A stretch of 12,963 nt of DNA from BS750m-G4 sp964472195 (GCA_964472195.1 CAYYJH010000081.1:1-12963); one strand, 5' to 3'; counted from the stretch's first letter, positions 1 through 7,891 are shown. Numbers and translations: made by a program. Notes: generated by a model from the letters alone, not told the origin.

Positions 1-1835
1 TAATTGCTCTCGGTGTTGTTTTCGGTGATATTGGAACAAGCCCGCTTTATGCTATACGAGAATGTTTTCACGGGGAATACAGCATTGCTATGACAAATGA
101 GAACATACTCGGAGTTCTATCATTAATGTTCTGGGCTTTACTGATGATTGTCACTTTTAAATATCTTTCGTTTATACTCAGGGCAGACAATCATGGAGAA
201 GGCGGGGTTATAGCTCTTACAGCACTTATTAAATCCCGTAAGGCTAAAAGAAAAAGAACTCAATTCATTCTTATATCGATTGGTCTTTTCGCAGCGTGCC
301 TGCTTTATGGAGATGGTATGATAACTCCTGCTATATCTGTACTCAGTGCGGTGGAAGGCATTAAAATTATAACACCTTTATTCGAATCTTACGTTATTCC
401 TCTAACAATAATTATCTTAGCAGGTCTTTTTATTATGCAGCATCGGGGTACTGCACGCGTTGGTAATTTGTTCGGTCCTATCATTTTAGTTTGGTTTTTA
501 GTGATAGCTGTTTTAGGATTCATACAGGTAATACAATATCCCGGTATTTTTGCTGCTGTTATACCCATATATGCTATTGATTTTCTGATAATGAATAAGC
601 TTCACGGTTTTGTTGTTCTGGGAGCTGTGTTTCTCGTGGTCACGGGGGCGGAAGCGATATATGCTGATATGGGGCATTTTGGGAAACGCCCGATACGATT
701 GGCATGGATAGGTTTGGTGTTACCATCGCTTTTGTTAAATTATTTTGGACAGGGTGCCCTTTTATTGCAGAGACCGGAGGAAGCTGCTCATCCTTTTTAT
801 GCTCTCGTACCTTCATGGGCAATGATTCCAATGGTGTTCCTTTCAACAATAGCAACGATAATTGCTTCGCAGGCAGTTATCACGGGTTCATTTTCTCTTA
901 CTAAACAGGCAATTCAACTGGGATTTTTCCCGAGGATGAAAATTACACATACTTCCGCTTCTCATATCGGTCAAATTTATGTTGCACCAGTAAATTGGAT
1001 GCTAATGATATGCACGATTGGACTGGTAATCGGATTTCAATCTTCCAGCAAACTTGCTGCAGCTTATGGCGTTGCGGTAACTTCTACTATGTTGATAACA
1101 ACAGTACTTTTTTATGTTGTCGCAAGAAAGATATGGAAATGGAATTATTGGAAAGCAGGTTTGTTAACCGCTGTATTCTTTATCGTGGATTTATCATTTT
1201 TTAGTGCGAACATCAGCAAGATCATACATGGTGCCTGGTTTCCGTTAGTAATCGGAGCCTTTATTTTTACTCTTATGCTAACCTGGGAAAGAGGTCGTAA
1301 AATACTTGTAACGAAACTTAAGAGACTTACACCGGAATTTGCTGCATTTGAAGAGAAATTAAAACAGAATCCTCCTAAAAGAATTACTGGTAAAGCGGTT
1401 TTTCTTACCGGGAACCCTGATATAGTTCCGGCTGCACTTTTACAAAATCTGAAACACAATAAAATCCTTCACTCAGAGATTGTTATTTTAAACATAAAAA
1501 CGGAAAACATTCCTCGTGTGCCGAATTTTGATAAAGTAGAAGTAGAAAAATTAAGAAACGGTATCTTTCGTATAATAGCTCACTTTGGTTTTATGGAAGA
1601 GCCTAAGATTAAAAGAATTTTCACACTTGCAAAAGAAAAAGGAATCAATTTTGAAATAGATAATGTTAGTTTCTACCTTGGGCGGGAAAAACTATCGATC
1701 GGTAAGAAAACCACTATGAGCCGGTGGAGATCTAACCTCTTCCGATTCATGTCACGAAATGCAATGGATGCTGCTACATTTTTTGACATTCCTAATAAGA
1801 GAATTATTGAAGTGGGGGTCAACCTGCAATTATGA
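1..1835 (+). CDS. kup: Kup-family potassium uptake permease (5' end outside window)
   Basis: This low-affinity K+ transporter of the inner membrane (KUP/HAK/KT family, probably H+-coupled) is open at its 5' end. The reading frame is open from base 3, and the residues before the first in-window ATG (position 90) read IALGVVFGDIGTSPLYAIRE, the family's conserved first membrane segment. The true start therefore lies a short way left of the window. About 610 residues are visible, against about 620 in E. coli Kup. Other family signatures are GDGMITPAISVLSAVEG, TGAEAIYADMGHFGKRPIR and NYFGQGALLL. The first two thirds are strongly hydrophobic, as expected for about 12 membrane helices. The soluble C-terminal domain is complete: it contains FLTGNPDIVPAALLQNLKHN and ends after SRNAMDAATFFDIP. 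The gene ends in TGA. A 228-nt gap separates it from the next gene, so the two are probably not tightly coupled. Confidence 0.97.
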   Translation, partial: IALGVVFGDIGTSPLYAIRECFHGEYSIAMTNENILGVLSLMFWALLMIVTFKYLSFILRADNHGEGGVIALTALIKSRKAKRKRTQFILISIGLFAACLLYGDGMITPAISVLSAVEGIKIITPLFESYVIPLTIIILAGLFIMQHRGTARVGNLFGPIILVWFLVIAVLGFIQVIQYPGIFAAVIPIYAIDFLIMNKLHGFVVLGAVFLVVTGAEAIYADMGHFGKRPIRLAWIGLVLPSLLLNYFGQGALLLQRPEEAAHPFYALVPSWAMIPMVFLSTIATIIASQAVITGSFSLTKQAIQLGFFPRMKITHTSASHIGQIYVAPVNWMLMICTIGLVIGFQSSSKLAAAYGVAVTSTMLITTVLFYVVARKIWKWNYWKAGLLTAVFFIVDLSFFSANISKIIHGAWFPLVIGAFIFTLMLTWERGRKILVTKLKRLTPEFAAFEEKLKQNPPKRITGKAVFLTGNPDIVPAALLQNLKHNKILHSEIVILNIKTENIPRVPNFDKVEVEKLRNGIFRIIAHFGFMEEPKIKRIFTLAKEKGINFEIDNVSFYLGREKLSIGKKTTMSRWRSNLFRFMSRNAMDAATFFDIPNKRIIEVGVNLQL

Positions 1836-1961
1836 TTTAGAAGTGAATGCTGGGTGAAAAATGTTGCACGTATTTTTAACTAACTCATGAAATTATTCTT
1901 GGTTTTATGAAATTAGCGTTGTTAATGATACCAATAAACCTATTCTTGAGCAAGTTTACAT

Positions 1962-2002
1962 TAATAAAACGTCATAAATTGTTCAAAATATGACTTTTAT
2001 TA
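1962..2002 (+). terminator. Bulged hairpin downstream of kup, possible terminator
   Basis: The left arm (1962-1976) reads TAATAAAACGTCATA and the right arm (1989-2002) TATGACTTTTATTA. They pair over 14 base pairs with one bulged C at 1970, around a 12-nt loop. The stem is AT-rich and the downstream flank is only moderately T-rich (GTTTTAGTTT). The position, 127 nt past the kup stop and 61 nt before the next start, suits either a weak terminator for kup or an operator/leader element for the next gene. The pairing is seen directly; the role is inferred. Confidence 0.4.
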
Positions 2003-2020
2003 GTTTTAGTTTATGTTTAC

Positions 2021-2045
2021 TTTGATTAGTTTTTTAAAAATCAAA
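2021..2045. repeat. Small AT-rich inverted repeat before the TPR gene
   Basis: TTTGATT (2021-2027) and AATCAAA (2039-2045) are exact reverse complements flanking an 11-nt AT core. The centre is about 31 nt upstream of the start codon at 2064, where an operator or promoter element could sit. The sequence is short and AT-rich, so chance is a real possibility. I found no convincing -35/-10 pair nearby. Confidence 0.2.
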
Positions 2046-2063
2046 ATGTAGAGTATATATTTT

Positions 2064-2732
2064 ATGGCAAAAATGAAAAGAACACAGGACGATAAAATAA
2101 TGGAATACTATTACAGTTTCCAGGAATACTATAAAGAGCATAAGAACAGGGTATGGACGATAATTACTATAGTATTAATAGCTGCTGCTGTAGTGTTTAT
2201 TTATTTTAAGAATGTAAGCGAGAAACAGGAGACTGCAACACTTGAACTATCGAAAGTAAAGCCTGTATATATGAGTGGAGCTTACGACCAGGCAATAAAT
2301 GGCGATACACTCGGCGTGTCGCGGGGACTTTTGTATATAGTTAGTGAGTATGGTTCGACTGAAAGCGGCGAGACAGCAAAGATTTTGTTGGCGAATAGTT
2401 ATTATTATTTGAGAGATTTTGATAATGCAGAGAAATATTACAAAGATTATGGAGGAAATAATGAGATATATCAGGTTACATCTATAGCTGGTGTTGGTGC
2501 GGTTAAGGAAGCACGGGGTGATTATAAAGGAGCGGCTGAGCAATTCGAAAAAGCAGCAAGTTACAGCGAATCAACTGCAAACAATGATGAATATCTTTTT
2601 TATGCAATGAGGAATTATTTCATGGCAAATGATACTGAAAGTCTGAAGAGAGTTGTGGATGAGTTGAAGGCAGAATATCCGAAATCGAAGTATATTCAAC
2701 AAGCGGGAAGGTACGATTTTAATCTGGACTAA
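2064..2732 (+). CDS. Membrane-anchored tetratricopeptide-repeat protein, YfgM-like layout
   Basis: The exact function is not recognised. The 222-aa product has a short charged N-terminus rich in aromatic residues (YYYSFQEYYKEHKNR), one membrane segment at about residues 31-48 (WTIITIVLIAAAVVFIYF) and a soluble C-terminal part with TPR-like helix pairs. Examples are the stretch around AKILLANSYYYLRDFDNAEKY, the one around GAVKEARGDYKGAAEQFEKA, and a final helix pair ending in AEYPKSKYIQQAG. Positive residues precede the membrane segment, which suggests a cytoplasmic N-terminus and a periplasmic TPR domain. One N-terminal helix followed by TPRs is also the layout of E. coli YfgM, which works with the chaperone PpiD at the Sec translocon; that analogy is structural only. 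The start is the first ATG in the frame, and no Shine-Dalgarno is visible. The gene stands alone, with repeats or hairpins on both sides. Confidence 0.85.
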   Translation: MAKMKRTQDDKIMEYYYSFQEYYKEHKNRVWTIITIVLIAAAVVFIYFKNVSEKQETATLELSKVKPVYMSGAYDQAINGDTLGVSRGLLYIVSEYGSTESGETAKILLANSYYYLRDFDNAEKYYKDYGGNNEIYQVTSIAGVGAVKEARGDYKGAAEQFEKAASYSESTANNDEYLFYAMRNYFMANDTESLKRVVDELKAEYPKSKYIQQAGRYDFNLD

Positions 2733-2757
2733 TTAATATAGCAAGGAATTGTTTAAC

Positions 2758-2886
2758 AAATTCCAAAACACAAGCATCAAATTACAAATAAATTTCAATG
2801 AGCAAACTACCAAGTTAGAAAAATATTTATTTTGGTAATTGATTAATCGAATTTGATATTTATTTGTTATTTGTATTTTGTAATTT
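2758..2886. repeat. Long imperfect palindrome between the TPR gene and yqeY
   Basis: The left arm (2758-2813) and right arm (2832-2886) are imperfect reverse complements around an 18-nt centre. Three blocks pair in order: 2758-2773 with 2871-2886 (14 of 16), 2784-2798 with 2853-2867 (14 of 15) and 2808-2813 with 2832-2837 (6 of 6), separated by small insertions or deletions. The arms are built from short CAAA/ACAAAT words. The right arm ends 8 nt before the yqeY start codon. From memory this resembles intergenic palindromic repeats common in environmental Bacteroidota-type genomes. No transposase is nearby. Confidence 0.7.
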
Positions 2887-2894
2887 TAAAAAGT

Positions 2895-3350
2895 ATGAAC
2901 TTAAAAGAAAAGATAAATGAAGACCTAACAGCTGCGATGAAATCCAAAGATACTATTCGTCTTGAAGCATTGAGGTCAATACGTTCCGAGATAATAAAGA
3001 TGGATAAATCGGGAATGAATCGTGAAATGACGGAGGAAGAAGAGATACAACTTTTAATGAAACAGGCAAAGACAAGAAAAGAATCTATTGAGATGTTTGA
3101 AAGTGCCGGTAGAAAAGACCTCGTCGAAAAAGAGAAAGGTCAACTCGATGTAATTAACGAATACCTTCCTGCACAAATGTCACGTGAAGAAGCAGAAATA
3201 AAAATTGATAAAATCATTACAGGAATAGATGAAGTCACAGAAAAAGATTTTGGCAGAATTATGGGATTAGCTATGAAGGAGTTAAAAGGAAAAATAGATG
3301 GGAAAATTGTTCAGGAAATCGTAAAAGCTAAATTAGAAAAAGGTGATTAA
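2895..3350 (+). CDS. yqeY: GatB/YqeY domain protein
   Basis: This is a small cytoplasmic, mostly helical protein of the YqeY family, related to the C-terminal tail domain of the GatB subunit of tRNA-dependent amidotransferase. That domain is thought to bind tRNA; the role of the stand-alone protein is not settled. From the ATG at 2895 it has 151 residues, matching the family's usual length of about 148. Family patterns include AMKSKDTIRLEALRSIRSEI near the N-terminus, KQAKTRKESIEMFESAGRKD in the middle, then EYLPAQMS and IMGLAMKELKGKIDGK towards the end. An earlier in-frame ATG at 2853 would add 14 residues, but these are simply the right arm of the upstream palindrome translated, so I reject that start. 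No Shine-Dalgarno is visible. The gene is probably first in an operon with cvpA (57-nt gap), mutS2 and the response regulator. Confidence 0.93.
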   Translation: MNLKEKINEDLTAAMKSKDTIRLEALRSIRSEIIKMDKSGMNREMTEEEEIQLLMKQAKTRKESIEMFESAGRKDLVEKEKGQLDVINEYLPAQMSREEAEIKIDKIITGIDEVTEKDFGRIMGLAMKELKGKIDGKIVQEIVKAKLEKGD

Positions 3351-3407
3351 TGTTTTTGTCAATTGTGATTATCGTAGTTTGAATATTTTTCAAAATTTAT
3401 TAGAAAT

Positions 3408-3938
3408 GTGAATGCTGTAGATATTGCAATATTAATTATAGTATTAATTCCCACCCTGATCGGTCTCAAAAAAGGTTTCTTAAAAAGTGTATTTTCTCTG
3501 ATAAGTATATTAGTTGGTTTATATCTTGCAACAAAGTTTTATACTATAATTGCAAGCTATGTAAGTGTTGTGATAAGTAATGAGAAAGTTTCAGTAATAT
3601 TTTCGTTTCTTATGATAATACTTGCTGTTTATTTTCTCGGAGTATTTATTGCTCATAAGATATCAAAGCTTAATACGGCAACTAAAACTGCTGACAAGGT
3701 TGCAGGATTTTTCTTTGGAGCCTTAAAGGGGCTTATTGTTGTGAGTTTATTATTAATTTTATTTAGATATATTAATGTAATATCGGATGATGAAACGAAG
3801 ACATCACGTATTTATCCTTACGTTGTGGATTTTGCCCCGGGGACATTAAAAATAATTGCAAATGTTTTGCCGGGATCGAAAAGCACTATCGATAAAATTG
3901 AATCATTTTTTCCTAAAGATACACTGAATTATCAATAA
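3408..3938 (+). CDS. cvpA: CvpA family membrane protein
   Basis: This 176-aa inner-membrane protein belongs to the CvpA (colicin V production) family, whose members are linked to envelope homeostasis; the molecular activity is not well defined. Four hydrophobic segments are visible at about residues 4-20, 26-46, 62-84 and 98-121, with a polar C-terminal tail. Family signatures are the N-terminal MNAVDIAILIIV, the loop GLKKGFLKSVF and the later ADKVAGFFFGALKGLIVV. The start is GTG at 3408: the overlapping ATG at 3406 runs straight into TGA, and the ATG at 3412 is in another frame. The gene ends 15 nt before mutS2. A cvpA-mutS2 pairing is also known in other phyla, including Bacillus (yshB and mutSB lie in the same cluster), which supports both calls. 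Confidence 0.92.
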   Translation: MNAVDIAILIIVLIPTLIGLKKGFLKSVFSLISILVGLYLATKFYTIIASYVSVVISNEKVSVIFSFLMIILAVYFLGVFIAHKISKLNTATKTADKVAGFFFGALKGLIVVSLLLILFRYINVISDDETKTSRIYPYVVDFAPGTLKIIANVLPGSKSTIDKIESFFPKDTLNYQ

Positions 3939-3953
3939 AGATAAATAAGTTTA

Positions 3954-6305
3954 ATGGATATAAAAGACGTAAAAGTAAAACTTGATTTTGAAAAGATCAT
4001 CAGCCGTATAAAGAGTTTCACTTACTCAGATCTTGGTGTTGAAAAATGTGACTTAATTGATTTTATTGTCGATAAGAGAGAACTTGAGGAAGAGCTTAAT
4101 AAAGTTATTGAGATGAAAGAAGTTCTTGATCTAAGCGGATATCTTGAACTTACAGGATTAAAAGATATCAGGGAAATTCTTGAAAAAGTAAAAATTGAAG
4201 GTAATTATATCAGCTCAGATAAACTGTTGTGGGTTTTGGATTTTTTAAAAATATCAAGGAGATTAAAAAACCATTTAAGAAATACTAATGAGGATAACAG
4301 CGACAGGTTCGAGTTGCTGTCAAAATTAAGCGAACCTCTTTTTCATGATAAGATACTCGAGCACAACATAGAAATTACCATAGATGAAACAGGGGAGGTA
4401 AAAGATTCTGCTTCGGCTGAGTTAAAGAAAATTCGTAAAGAGATTCTAAGTAAATCTGAATCACTAAGGAAATCACTTGCAAAAATATTAAAGAACGTTT
4501 CCGAAAAAGAGTTCTCGCAGGATGATATCATTACGCTGAGAGACGGTCGTTCTGTTATACCCGTTAAGGTAGAAAATAAAAGAAAGGTTCCAGGCATTGT
4601 ACACAGTTCTTCAGGGTCAGGAGCAACTGTCTTTATTGAACCCGGTGAGACGATAGAGTTGAACAACGATATTACTGAACTGCAGTTTAAAGAAAAAAGA
4701 GAGATAGAAAAAATTCTGATAGAACTTTCCGGTCAGATAGCATATAATTATGAAAGTTTAAAACTGAATTGTTCGATACTTGCTGAAGCGGATTTTCTTC
4801 AGGCGAAAGCAAGGTATGCTGTTGAAACAATAGCCTCGAAACCTGTAATTACTGACAATGAGATTGAATTAAAGAAAGCGTATCATCCGATTCTTGTAAA
4901 AAACCACGGACGGAAAAATATTGTACCGCTTAATCTAAAAATTGGTAACGAATATAATACTCTTGTTGTAACTGGACCGAATGCCGGAGGAAAAACAGTC
5001 GCATTAAAAACCGTCGGAATCATCCAGCTTATGTTTCAATCAGCGGTTCTTCCTGCTGTTGATCCTGACAGTAAAATGAGAGTGTTTGAAAAAATCTTTG
5101 TCAACATTGGTGATGATCAATCGATAGAAAGCGACCTGAGTACGTTTAGTTCGCATTTAAAATCTATAAAAGAAATTTTAGACAATTCTGATAATAAATC
5201 ACTGGTTTTAATAGATGAGATTTGCAGTGGAACTGATCCTACACTTGGAAGTGCATTATCATCTTCTGTTCTTAGACTGCTTTCATCTAAGAATTGTATT
5301 TCAATCGTTACTACGCACATCGGAGATTTAAAGAGTTTTGCTTATAATACTAAGGGAATAGAAAATGCATCTTTAGAGTTTGATACAGAAACACTTTCCC
5401 CTAATTTTAAATTTGTGATTGGAATTCCGGGGCAGAGTTTTACATTTGAGATTGCCCGAAAGTTCGATTTCCCGGATGATGTTTTGAGCTATTCGGAATC
5501 ATTACTCGATGAAAACGAAAACAATCTTGAGAACCTGATAAAAGAACTCAACGCGAATAAACAAAAATACGAAGAGTTAAATAAGAAATATAATGTACAG
5601 AATGCAAGACTTGACGGGTTAATTAAAATTTATGATGATAAGGTTTCTGAATTAAAGGGGAGTGAGAAGAGTTTAATCAAAAAAGCAAAACAAGATGCAG
5701 AGGAAATATTAAAAGATGCGAATAAACTTATTGAAAAAACTATAAAGGAGATTAGGGAAAGAAAGGATTTTTCGCCAAAGAAAGTTAAAGAGGAATTTAA
5801 AAAGGAATCTTCCGAATTAACGGACTATCCAGAGGAAAAGATTGAAGAGGAAGTAAGTGAAGGAAAGATTGAGATTAATGATGCTGTAAAGCTTAAGGGT
5901 TCTAATACCACGGGAGAGTTAATTGAAATCCATGGTAAATCTGCTGCAGTTAACGCTAATGGTATTATTATACGGACTAAATTATCCGACCTTGAAAAAG
6001 TAAGTAAGAAGAAAATAAAAAAGACATATAATTCCAGTTCGAGATATACCGTTAATACTGAGAGTGTAGAGACGCGGCTTGATCTAAGAGGAATGTACTC
6101 GGATGAAATTAGAGATGTACTGGAAAAATACATTTATGATGCACATATTAACGGGCTAAATGAAGTTACTATTGTTCACGGCAAAGGAAGCGGAAAATTA
6201 AGAAAGGAAGTGGCAAACCAATTGAAAGAGAACTCAATCGTTAAATCTTACAGGCTCGGTAACTGGAATGAAGGTGACACAGGTGTGACAGTAGTTGAAC
6301 TCTAA
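3954..6305 (+). CDS. mutS2: MutS2 ATPase/endonuclease
   Basis: This 783-aa MutS2 has the family's usual length and full domain order. The N-terminal core and clamp region (about 1-300) includes VIPVKVENKRKVPGIVHSSS. The ABC-type ATPase has a Walker A GPNAGGKT at 341-348, a Walker B VLIDE with D421 and E422, followed by CSGTDP. A Lys/Glu-rich coiled coil spans about 520-605, and a small KOW-like beta domain about 640-682. The C-terminal Smr nuclease domain has LDLRG at 709-713 and HGKGSG at 742-747. It lacks the mismatch-recognition domain of MutS1, as expected. Known roles of the family are suppression of homologous recombination through branched-DNA binding or cleavage and, in Bacillus, action on collided ribosomes. 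All catalytic motifs look intact. It follows cvpA by 15 nt and is probably cotranscribed with it. Confidence 0.97.
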   Translation: MDIKDVKVKLDFEKIISRIKSFTYSDLGVEKCDLIDFIVDKRELEEELNKVIEMKEVLDLSGYLELTGLKDIREILEKVKIEGNYISSDKLLWVLDFLKISRRLKNHLRNTNEDNSDRFELLSKLSEPLFHDKILEHNIEITIDETGEVKDSASAELKKIRKEILSKSESLRKSLAKILKNVSEKEFSQDDIITLRDGRSVIPVKVENKRKVPGIVHSSSGSGATVFIEPGETIELNNDITELQFKEKREIEKILIELSGQIAYNYESLKLNCSILAEADFLQAKARYAVETIASKPVITDNEIELKKAYHPILVKNHGRKNIVPLNLKIGNEYNTLVVTGPNAGGKTVALKTVGIIQLMFQSAVLPAVDPDSKMRVFEKIFVNIGDDQSIESDLSTFSSHLKSIKEILDNSDNKSLVLIDEICSGTDPTLGSALSSSVLRLLSSKNCISIVTTHIGDLKSFAYNTKGIENASLEFDTETLSPNFKFVIGIPGQSFTFEIARKFDFPDDVLSYSESLLDENENNLENLIKELNANKQKYEELNKKYNVQNARLDGLIKIYDDKVSELKGSEKSLIKKAKQDAEEILKDANKLIEKTIKEIRERKDFSPKKVKEEFKKESSELTDYPEEKIEEEVSEGKIEINDAVKLKGSNTTGELIEIHGKSAAVNANGIIIRTKLSDLEKVSKKKIKKTYNSSSRYTVNTESVETRLDLRGMYSDEIRDVLEKYIYDAHINGLNEVTIVHGKGSGKLRKEVANQLKENSIVKSYRLGNWNEGDTGVTVVEL

Positions 6306-6350
6306 AGACGAAATCATTTGTATTAATTTTTCAACCTAAAACATTTCATT

Positions 6351-7706
6351 ATGAAAAGGATATTAATTATTGATGATGAACAAAGTATTCTAGATAGTTT
6401 ATCATTGATATTGACTTATGAGAACTATGAAGTTGATACGTGTCTGGAAGGATACACAGCAGTAGAAAAAGTTAAGAGTACTAATTATGACTTAATCCTC
6501 CTCGATATAAAAATGCCTAACATGGATGGTCTCGAAGTTCTCGATAAAATAATGGAAATTGATAATGATAATGTAGTAATCATGATTTCCGGTCATGGAA
6601 ATATTGAAACAGCGGTCGAAGCAACGAAGAAAGGAGCCTATAATTTTCTCCAAAAGCCTTTACCTGATTTACATGAGTTAAAGCTTACCATAAAGAATGC
6701 AATCGAATATAAGAAATCGAAAGATGAAATAAAAAATTATCAGAAAGAGCTTATTGAATCGAACAGGATAATTGGGCGAAGCGAAGGAATCAAAAACGTA
6801 ATTGATCTTATATTTAAATTTGCAAATGTAAATTCGAATGTTTTTATTACAGGTGAAAGTGGGACAGGTAAGATGCTTGTAGCCCGGCAGATACATTTGA
6901 ATTCTGCGAGATCGAATAAACCATTCATAAATATTAATTGTGCCAATCTAACTGATGAAAATGCTGATGAAGAGCTCTTTGGATTATACGAAGATGATGA
7001 ATTGAAGCGATTGGGCAAATTGGAGAATGCTCAGGAAGGAACCATATTATTTGATGAGATCAGCAATTTATCTTTCGAAGTCCAATCAAAGATTCTGAGA
7101 GTAATCGAAGAAAATAAGTTTACAAGAGCGGGACGCAGTGAAGAAATTGAAATCGATGTAAGATTTATTTTTTCAACTAACAGAGACATAGAGAGTGAAA
7201 TACAAGAAGGTACTTTTCGGGATGATCTTTTTCACAGGATTAATGTTTTGAGAGTAAACATACCTCCTTTAAGAGAGAGACCGGATGATATTGATCTCTT
7301 GATAGATTATTTTAATATACAAATTAGCAAAGCGTATAATATTAAACCAAAAGTGTTTACAGATCAAGCAATAAATAAATTGAAAGCATTCAGGTGGCCC
7401 GGTAACGTTAGAGAGTTAAAGAATCTAATCGAGCGGCTTGTGTTTGCTGTAGATAAAAAAGTCATTGATGTTGATGATATTGAAATCCCCGGTTCAAAAC
7501 ACTCAAAATTCCTGAATGACCTTATAAATAAAAATATGTCTCTAAATGAATTTCAGAATGAATCCGAAAAGATATTTTTAATAAAGATGCTTAATGATTA
7601 TAAGTATAACGTCACTCAAACAGCAGGAGCGTTGAAAATCCAGAGAAGTCATATGTATAAGCTAATGAATAAGTACAATATTCCATTACCAAGTAAAGTG
7701 AAATAA
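6351..7706 (+). CDS. NtrC/NtrX-type response regulator with no GAFTGA loop
   Basis: This 451-aa regulator has three domains. The receiver (about 1-120) has acidic residues D8-D9-E10, phosphoacceptor D52 (LLDIKMP), S80 and K102, all consistent with phosphorylation. The AAA+ domain (about 138-365) has Walker A GESGTGK at 168-174, ELFG at 208-211, Walker B LFDE ending in D235-E236, an arginine-finger region around FRDDLFHRINVLRV, and WPGNVREL at 349-356. The C-terminal Fis-type helix-turn-helix lies at about 418-444 (NVTQTAGALKIQRSHMYKLM). Between ELFG and the Walker B acidic pair, where sigma54 activators carry GAFTGA, it reads LYEDDELKRLGKLENAQ. The motif is absent and the stretch is 4 residues shorter than in NtrC. 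From memory, NtrX proteins diverge at the same place. No sensor kinase is nearby. It starts 45 nt after mutS2 without a Shine-Dalgarno. Confidence 0.93.
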   Translation: MKRILIIDDEQSILDSLSLILTYENYEVDTCLEGYTAVEKVKSTNYDLILLDIKMPNMDGLEVLDKIMEIDNDNVVIMISGHGNIETAVEATKKGAYNFLQKPLPDLHELKLTIKNAIEYKKSKDEIKNYQKELIESNRIIGRSEGIKNVIDLIFKFANVNSNVFITGESGTGKMLVARQIHLNSARSNKPFININCANLTDENADEELFGLYEDDELKRLGKLENAQEGTILFDEISNLSFEVQSKILRVIEENKFTRAGRSEEIEIDVRFIFSTNRDIESEIQEGTFRDDLFHRINVLRVNIPPLRERPDDIDLLIDYFNIQISKAYNIKPKVFTDQAINKLKAFRWPGNVRELKNLIERLVFAVDKKVIDVDDIEIPGSKHSKFLNDLINKNMSLNEFQNESEKIFLIKMLNDYKYNVTQTAGALKIQRSHMYKLMNKYNIPLPSKVK

Positions 7707-7712
7707 TTGATC

Positions 7713-7812
7713 TAATTGCTCTAAATAAATACCAGTGAACAAATAATAAAATTCGGATGTTGGTTTTTTATTTAGGATTTGATTAGGTCAATTAGTTTAA
7801 TTAGAGCAATTA
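7713..7812. repeat. Inverted, short-period CTAATT repeat at a convergent gene junction
   Basis: The left arm (7713-7729) and right arm (7796-7812) are reverse complements at 16 of 17 positions (TAATTGCTCTAA plus flank). A second, inner pairing joins 7721-7733 (CTAAATAAATACC) with 7762-7775 (GGTTTTTTATTTAG). On the plus strand the right side is a run of units of about 9 nt ending in ATTAG or TTTAG: TTTATTTAG, GATTTGATTAG, GTCAATTAG, TTTAATTAG, then AGCAATTA. A T-run (7816-7820) follows. Placed between two convergent genes, it could act as a bidirectional terminator; that role is inferred. Confidence 0.65.
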
Positions 7813-7891
7813 TAAATTTTTCATAAGGTGTTGTAGCAGAAACAACTATACGTATCGAAATTTCACTGTGAGATTTAAAATAATTATTTCG

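Noticed and set aside
1145..1459. 104-aa minus-strand reading frame inside kup
   Set aside because: It lies opposite a strongly conserved coding sequence and shows no recognisable protein features; the same applies to the other opposite-strand frames inside mutS2, the regulator, rsmI and gltX.
90..1835. Complete Kup gene starting at the ATG at position 90
   Set aside because: The upstream in-frame codons encode the conserved first Kup segment, so the gene is cut by the window edge and this ATG is internal.
2016..2059. Bacteroidia-type TTTG/TAnnTTTG or sigma70 promoter before the TPR gene
   Set aside because: TTTG words and AT-rich boxes are present, but no pair has acceptable sequence and spacing.
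2853..2894. Longer yqeY beginning at the ATG at 2853
   Set aside because: The added 14 residues are the right arm of an intergenic palindrome and have no counterpart in the family; the ATG at 2895 gives the normal length.
6984..7016. Frameshift or deletion destroying the regulator's AAA+ domain
   Set aside because: The frame stays open, and conserved motifs on both sides (ELFG, then the Walker B acidic pair) are in register, so the loss of GAFTGA is a clean in-frame divergence and not decay.
7713..7812. CRISPR array
   Set aside because: The units are about 9 nt, degenerate and without spacers; no cas gene is present.
7848..7855. ATACGTAT palindrome as an operator
   Set aside because: Eight bases is too short in this composition, and it lies between two gene ends, not upstream of a start.
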